64,000 bases of DNA. It comes from Pyxicephalus adspersus (lineage: Eukaryota > Chordata > Amphibia > Anura > Pyxicephalidae). The position numbers and the translations under genes are program-made. The stretch covers positions 142,096,995-142,160,994 of the forward strand of contig NC_092861.1 of assembly GCF_032062135.1 (NCBI RefSeq), given 5' to 3'. The notes beneath the pieces are model-generated. The model was given only the letters and a program-made list of their open reading frames with translations. It was not told where the DNA came from and did no database searches. Each line of letters begins with the position of its first letter. The first letter of the stretch is position 1. This document shows positions 58,738 to 64,000 of this stretch, piece by piece.

Positions 58738-59093
58738 TCAAATAAAGAGCCCCAAGATCTTGAAGTCCTCCTCATTGTAGCCCAGGTAGGTTGATGGACC
58801 TGGAAGGTCTGTAGATGTCTCCTCATTGACCTTCCATAACAAAACCACTTCTTTATAGACTTACCGGCCTCAGCAAAGTGCCTTCTCTCCCTGTGTTTGG
58901 GGGTTACCACAGTCCAGGAGCTTCTGGAGTCACAGCATGGGGGTGTCCGGTCATTCAGGACGCTCCTCAGGTGCTGGGGGAAATGTCTCCGCTCTGCCCG
59001 ACACCAGTATTGTGTGGGATGTCTCTCCACCATACACCAGCTCTCTCGCTGCTCATACATCTCCTGTAATCTTTCTGCTTTCTCCTCAGACAT
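58738..59093 (-). CDS. spata45: SPATA45 (small spermatogenesis-associated protein)
   Basis: Exon from 59093 (ATG) to 58865 encodes MSEEKAERLQEMYEQRESWC and onward to HRERRHFAEA, ending at a perfect G|GTAAGT donor. A second exon, 58808-58738, restores the frame and ends STYLGYNEEDFKILGLFI and TGA, giving 99 aa; the human protein is about 98 aa. The intron would be only 56 nt (or 65 nt if the acceptor at 58800 is used, giving 96 aa). Reading straight through the donor gives a longer, less protein-like tail ending at 58734. Identity comes from the RES-C-VE and HRERRHF motifs and from its place, minus strand, between TATDN3 and FLVCR1. The function is unknown; the name reflects testis expression. 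An AG at about 59115 could be a 5' UTR splice acceptor. Confidence 0.75.
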
Positions 59094-59504
59094 TGGGATC
59101 AGAGTTCTCTTCTCTCTGCAGATAATGAGTCTAGTGTTATGGAGCGCTAGCCTGCAAGGACAATGAGTCCCGTTGCCATGACGGTGAAACATAATCCCTG
59201 ACCATAGCAACTGGTTCTACCGGCATAAAGGAATGTGATGGGACCACAAGGATCCGGCCAGAATGTCCCGAGAGATCAGCATCAAATATACAACCATGAC
59301 AATGCAAAACAAAAAGGCAAATGAATGCTTAATGAATACATTGCTTGACTGGGAGAAGCAGCACAAAAAGCCAGTCAGTGGTGCTGCGGTGCTCATGTGC
59401 TAAAAGGAGCATTCTGATAGGTGGAAAGAGCCAGCGAGAGATGAGCTCATCAGTCTGCTGATTCTCCTTCCCTGTCCAATCACAGGCTGGGGAAGGGATA
59501 AGAC

Positions 59505-59506
<2 letters not shown>

Positions 59507-59536
<30 letters not shown>
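59507..59536. repeat. (GT)15 microsatellite
   Basis: A pure GT run of 30 bp. Confidence 0.95.
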
Positions 59537-59540
<4 letters not shown>

Positions 59541-60519
59541 GAATTGAACCGGAAGGAAAAATCAGGCTTCTGCCCTGATGAATGGAGTGTGAATAAATAT
59601 TAGCACAGCCGCCAGGTCCTCCCTCTGCTCTCCTCCACCTATATGCTGGATGAATAGAATATCCCAGCCCCCAGAGCCTAAAACATGTCAGACTGAAAGC
59701 ATTTTGCAAGGAAATAGCTCCTGATTGGCTCTCCTCTCTGTACACAAGTTTAGTTCTGGTGTGCATTACATATTTAAATTAAAGTGGACTGATTTAAAGT
59801 GACCTCAACTCAGAATTTTCACTTTACATAAAAGGCTAGACAACCCTTAGGTAAAAATTCTGTTTGTTTCTATTTTTTTAAATGCAACACCCATTAAAAA
59901 AAAAGGGAGGGGGGGGTGCAGCACCGCCCCTTTCAGAATGAATGGGAGTGCAAAGCCTCCTGGGATATCTATGTCACGCATTCCCAGGACGCTCATGGGT
60001 GTTCCTTCTGCACATGCCTGGGCATCTCGGCCTTTTTGTGAAAGGGGTAAAAAATTGCCAATCTCACACATGCGCAGTGAGATGGGCAAGTGTTTTTCCA
60101 ACCTATGTCACCCGATCCCACTCATGGGTTGGGTGACGTAGGAAGAAGAACCGGGAAGAAGAGGTCCGCCGGACACAGATACCGGGACGAAGCGGGAACT
60201 GATGGAAGACACCTCCGGATTAATCCACTGCAGTGCAGGGATTGAATGTAAGTGGATTTTTTTTGTTTTGGGCAGTTTTCGGTTTACTTCCTCCTTGAGT
60301 GGCTGATGTTTTGCAATGACATTCTTACACATGAGCTTTTATTTTTACCTGATTCCCTTTTTATATTAAAAGCCACTCAAAGCCACACATACAATTATTA
60401 AACATCTCAAAAGCAGCTCATTGCATGCTGTATTTCACTAATGCTTATGTGCATACACTCTTTTCTTTATGAAAAGTATAAAATGTATCATTTAGGGGCT
60501 AATATAGCAGCCAGAGACC
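59537..60519. other. Noncoding, repeat-like, between SPATA45 and FLVCR1
   Basis: The 59780-60300 part (AAAGTGACCTCAACTCAGAA; GGTTGGGTGACGTAGGAAG; GCAGTTTTCGGTTTACTTCC) has the look of an amphibian dispersed repeat, but I cannot name it. No gene seen. Confidence 0.4.
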
Positions 60520-60847
60520 GCCCTGTGCTTGGAGATCTCAGACAGCCAGGCACATGGTTCATATGACAGTCACCAAGGGGCGTCACTGCTAGGCAACCAG
60601 CGTCACGTGTTTGCGTAGCCACGCCCCTTCTCTGTACCTCTCCTTAGAATCTGTCACATCGCCCTTTTCTGTCACGACACATGTGGTGGGCGTGGCGCGC
60701 TAGGCGCTGATTGGCTCGTAAGGTGCAGAACGTGGCCTGTGATTGGTCATATTGTGCCGGCTGAGCGGTTCGGGATGTGTTGGGCGAGCTGTCAGGCCGT
60801 GGTTTCTCCTCAGACCGGCGAGGGATGCTGCGGGTTGCTGTGCTGTC
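60520..60847 (+). promoter_or_regulatory. FLVCR1 promoter, CpG-rich
   Basis: CpG-dense DNA with E-box CACGTG (60604-60609), GC/CACCC-type boxes CCACGCCCC (60619-60627) and GGGCGTGGC (60688-60696), and two reverse CCAAT boxes ATTGG (60710-60714, 60742-60746) spaced 32 bp apart. No TATA box. Confidence 0.65.
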
Positions 60848-61447
60848 ATGGTGTCCACAGAACTGAACCTGCACAACGGGCACACGCTGGCTAAGGAAGC
60901 CGGGGACGGGCTGGCCAGCCCCAGCAGCAATGGCGAGGTGTCGGTGTGTGTCGGGCAGCAGGATGAGCGGCAAGCCATGCTGCCCGGGGCGGCCCCTCCG
61001 GTACCGGAGACTCGGCTGTACCGGTGGCGCTTTGCGGTCCTCGGGGTGTTCTCGCTCTACTCGCTGGTGAACGCCTTCCAGTGGATCCAATACAGCATCC
61101 TGGCCTCCATCTTCACCGGCTTCTATGGCGTCACTAACCAGGACATCGACTGGCTGTCTGTGGTGTACATGGTGGCCTATGTGCCGCTCATCTTCCCGGC
61201 CACCTGGCTGCTGGACACCCGGGGGCTCCGCCTCACCGCCCTGCTGGGCTCCGGGCTCAATTGTCTGGGAGCCTGGGTGAAGTGTGCCAGCGCCCGCCAC
61301 GACCTCTTCCCGGTCACCATGCTGGCCCAGATCGTCTGCTCGGTGGCCCAGGTCTTCATCCTCGGCCTCCCCTCCAGGGTGGCTTCCGTATGGTTCGGCC
61401 CCAAAGAGGTGTCCACCGCCTGTGCCACCGCCGTGCTGGGCAACCAG
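60848..61447 (+). CDS. flvcr1: FLVCR1 first coding exon (partial gene)
   Basis: A 200-codon exon from ATG 60848 (G at -3 and +4) to a CAACCAG|GTGTGT donor, phase 0. FLVCR1 is a 12-helix major-facilitator membrane transporter, known as a heme exporter and choline transporter and named after its use as a receptor by a feline leukemia virus. Residues 1-58 are a cytosolic leader, shorter than the ~100 residues in human. Four membrane helices are visible: about 61-85 ([15 protein letters not shown]), 100-122 ([20 protein letters not shown]), 128-147 ([15 protein letters not shown]) and 155-183 ([20 protein letters not shown]). The exon ends [17 protein letters not shown], as in other vertebrates. 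Later exons lie past the right edge; exon 2 is not in 61448-64000. Confidence 0.93.
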
Positions 61448-61900
61448 GTGTGTAAAGTGTGCTATGTTATAGTGTGCAATGTATATACAGACAGGTGCGT
61501 ATAGTGTGCAATGTGTTTACAGCCAGGTGAGTATAGTGTGCAATGTGTTTACAGCCAGGTGTGTATAGTGTGCAATGTGTATAGAGCCAGGTGTGTATTA
61601 TATTCCCCTATTAAATATGAGCAGCCAGGTTTGTGTTATGTGCAATATATGGTCTACCAGGTGTGTATAGTGTGCCTTATATCTCATACTGGGAGCCAGG
61701 TGTGTATTCTGTGCCTTCCGTATGAAGCCAGTTGTGTATAATGCGCCCTATATATTCTATAGAGAGGCAGGTGTGTATTGTATACATTACACATCATACA
61801 GAAATATACTGTACAATATATATGGAGCCAGGTGTATGCTGACCATATACTGTACAGGTGTGTATTGTGTGGGAGGGAGCCAGGTGTGTACATTGACCAT
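61448..61900. repeat. Degenerate ~32-bp array at FLVCR1 intron 1 start
   Basis: Units close to CAGGTGTGTATAGTGTGCAA plus TGTGTTTACAGC repeat with GT positions at 61448 (the true donor), 61495, 61527, 61559, 61591, 61629, 61661, 61700, 61771, 61832 and 61884. The period is 32 bp in the best part. Stray units recur at 62343 and 62393. Confidence 0.8.
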
Positions 61901-62172
61901 GAATTACCCTGCATACTATTTAATATATATATCCTAGACAACCATATGTGTACACTGACTGTATATTGTACATGATATTATATATTATGTAGGAAGTGTA
62001 CAATGGCTGTATATTACTATATACTATACCTGATACAGGGAGTCCTTTGTGCATTCTATACCTGCTATATCCTATAGGCAGCCAGATGGGTACATTGACC
62101 ATTCAATATAAAATATATTTGTTCTAGGCAACCTAATGTTACTGCCTGCATCTGTACATCATACATTGTCCT

Positions 62173-62322
62173 TCCCAGAAATTTTCAGGGTGGGAAGTAA
62201 CTGTAAGCGGTTGCCTGCTCCTGTGACCCAATTTTTTAGAAACCACCCAAAAAAAGCCGGATAGTTACTGAAAAGTTCCGGGTGATGCACCCAGCTAGAA
62301 GGGATTGGGGACAACACTGTCA
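62173..62322 (-). repeat. Single arm of family G palindrome
   Basis: TTTTCAGGGTGGGAAGTAAC, AGAAACCACCCAAAAAAAGC, AAGTTCCGGGTGATGCACCC and GGATTGGGGACAACAC. Confidence 0.65.
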
Positions 62323-62570
62323 TATATCATATATGCAGCCAGGTGTGTATAGTGACCACATATTACACACGCCGTATGAAATAAGGAGCCAGGTGTGTGT
62401 ACTGATAGTATATTGTACATTATATGATGATACTGTGCTCCCCTGATTTACATCCTATTTATCCACCTCCTCATTCCAAATTTCTTTAAATGGTAACTTC
62501 CTCTGTGTCGGTGTTTCCAAAAGCTCCGTTCTTGGACCAGAACTCTTCTCTTTGTACTCACTCCCCCCTT

Positions 62571-62690
62571 GGATCTAATTTATTACAGCTCTTTAGGACT
62601 GAAGATGATAGACTATCCTGGGTGAACCTTGAATGCATCTGGTCCAGGATTGAAAACATTTGCCAAGTAATAACAAATTACACTGGGGAA
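62571..62690. repeat. Family F fold-back, left half only
   Basis: GATCTAATTTATTACAGCTC to CATTTGCCAAGTAATAACAA; the right arm is missing. Confidence 0.6.
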
Positions 62691-63422
62691 CGCATTTTTT
62701 GTTGAGTTAGATCTCGCACTTGTTTTTTACTTATTTTTGGGTGGTGTATCCAGAAATGACCCCAGTTTTTTTGCTATCACATTCTGTTTTTACAATACTG
62801 GGTATTGTTACTCTGACATTTATTTTACTGTAAAACATTTGAAAATGAATCGGGTAAGTGGTTAAGGTAAAAATTTACGCTTAGCTTTTCCTGGAGTGTT
62901 CAGTGTTAGGACAATCCGTCATATATTTATTATCTGCATAATATATGAAAATCTGGATCATCAGTTCACGGTCAGAGGTGCAAGGCAGCAATGTGGTGAT
63001 GGGGTGGGGAAGTCAGCACAAAGCCGTCATGTGACGTAATATGAATTATTTATAACGCACGCACATGGTAAAGTGTAATGAGGAGGTAACGATACACACA
63101 CAGGCCCTGCCATGGCATTGTTCTGCTGCTAGATCAGTGCAGATACAATGTATAGTTTCTTAATGCCTCAGGAGCTGCTTTGTGTGATAATTAATTGCTA
63201 AGGAATCTGTTACATAATAAAGTAAATATATATCAAGTGGAATGCAGAACTAATAACAGTGTGCGTTTATTGTACAGGAAGTAGATTGTATTAGAGATGC
63301 TAAAAGGAGAAAGTATTACATAAATCTCCTATTCATCAGGCAGGTTGGTGTATATTTGTGCAAGAAGTTTCCTATAAACTGAATTACTGTAAGATTGCAA
63401 TTTATAGTAGATGGGGACATTG
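62691..63422. other. FLVCR1 intron 1, nothing recognised
   Basis: AT-rich intron sequence without exon-like features. Confidence 0.4.
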
Positions 63423-63470
63423 GGTCTGATTTACTAAAGCTCTCAAAGGCTGGAGAACCTAGCCTTACTG
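63423..63470. repeat. Family F fragment
   Basis: GGTCTGATTTACTAAAGCTC then TCAAAGGCTGGAGAACC; only the outer left part. Confidence 0.6.
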
Positions 63471-63537
63471 TCATAGGACGACAACTGTTTACCAGCTGCA
63501 CTCCTGGGTTGTCACCCTCATATTTGGTGGAAACTAT

Positions 63538-63765
63538 GGGCCTGATTTATTAAAGTTCTCCAAGGCTGGGGAGGATACACTTTTATAAGTGAACATGGGC
63601 GATCAGCAAACCTGGAATGGATGTCTTAAAAAGTAATTTGGTATTTGTGAGCAAATGTTTTCATTCCTAGACCTGATCCAGTCCAGGTTTGCTGGATCAC
63701 CCAGGTTCACCGATGAAAGTGTACGTTTTCCAGCCTTGGAGAGCTTTAATAAATCAGGCCCATTC
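63538..63765. repeat. Palindromic fold-back MITE (family F), intact copy
   Basis: GGGCCTGATTTATTAAAGTT at the left, AGCTTTAATAAATCAGGCCC at the right, with inner GCGATCAGCAAACCTGG and CCAGGTTTGCTGGATCACCC. Ends are near-perfect complements. Confidence 0.9.
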
Positions 63766-63935
63766 ACTGCATAATATGTAGTCATGATATCTTATTTTTG
63801 TCCCATTGTTTTTACATTGCAGAGCTGCTAATCACCATCATCCTTTTTAACCACTTCTTGTCAAAATACATTTGTTTCAGGGCCTGCTTCACAATATTGA
63901 TGCAGACTGGATTTCTAGTAGTAACAAGACTGGAG

Positions 63936-64000
63936 TAGGCCTGATTTATTAATAATAGATAATCATAGGCGAATCTGGGTGATTTGGAAAACATGGAATG
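63936..64000. repeat. Family F copy cut by the window end
   Basis: GGCCTGATTTATTAATAATA then GGCGAATCTGGGTGATTTGG; it runs off the window. Confidence 0.6.

Noticed and set aside
60644..61300. A 218-codon minus-strand frame opposite FLVCR1 exon 1
   Set aside because: It is the GC-rich shadow of the transporter exon. A divergent noncoding RNA could exist here, but nothing in the sequence shows it.
1..64000. CRISPR arrays, bacterial operons, rRNA or free-standing tRNA genes, endogenous retrovirus coding regions
   Set aside because: None seen. tRNA-like boxes all belong to SINE heads, and the only reverse-transcriptase-type remnant is the L1 piece at the left end.

Overview
The window is vertebrate nuclear DNA, most likely from an anuran amphibian, possibly a ranoid frog. 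Genes are split into small exons with GT-AG introns. Gene order matches the NSL1-TATDN3-SPATA45-FLVCR1 block of human chromosome 1q32. The DNA between exons is packed with L2-tailed repeats, tRNA-derived V-SINE-like elements, hAT-type MITEs and long palindromic fold-back repeats. The species call is an inference from gene order and repeat style. Family names rest on motif recognition, since no search was run.

Layout. 1-1240: dead L1-type LINE, minus strand. 6646-6732 (-): probable first coding exon of BATF3, the rest lying beyond the left edge. 17537-26985 (-): complete NSL1 gene in six coding exons, kinetochore MIS12 complex. 26986-27503: short two-way promoter with ETS, NRF1 and YY1-type motifs. 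27504-38788 (+): TATDN3 copy A, ten exons, 273 aa. 41803-52282 (+): a second, complete but diverged TATDN3 copy B, ten exons with identical phases, 270 aa. 57887-58720: minisatellite. 58738-59093 (-): SPATA45. 60848-61447 (+): first coding exon of FLVCR1, the rest beyond the right edge.

The two strongest observations are these. (1) NSL1 carries a predicted 598-residue disordered N-terminal extension made of about four to five degenerate ~80-residue repeats, so the protein is about 846 aa; the human protein is about 280 aa. (2) TATDN3 is tandemly duplicated. Copy B keeps all the expected metal ligands but has replaced the conserved His of the GxHP motif with Gln. Other points are a degenerate ~32-bp array that begins at the FLVCR1 exon 1 splice donor and repeats donor-like sequence, two independent hAT insertions at the same spot of another hAT-like element, and a polyadenylation hexamer that overlaps the stop codon in both TATDN3 copies.

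The genes are neighbours by ancient gene order and do not form one pathway: chromosome segregation (NSL1), a metal-dependent TatD-type hydrolase (TATDN3), a sperm-associated small protein (SPATA45), a membrane transporter (FLVCR1) and a bZIP transcription factor (BATF3).
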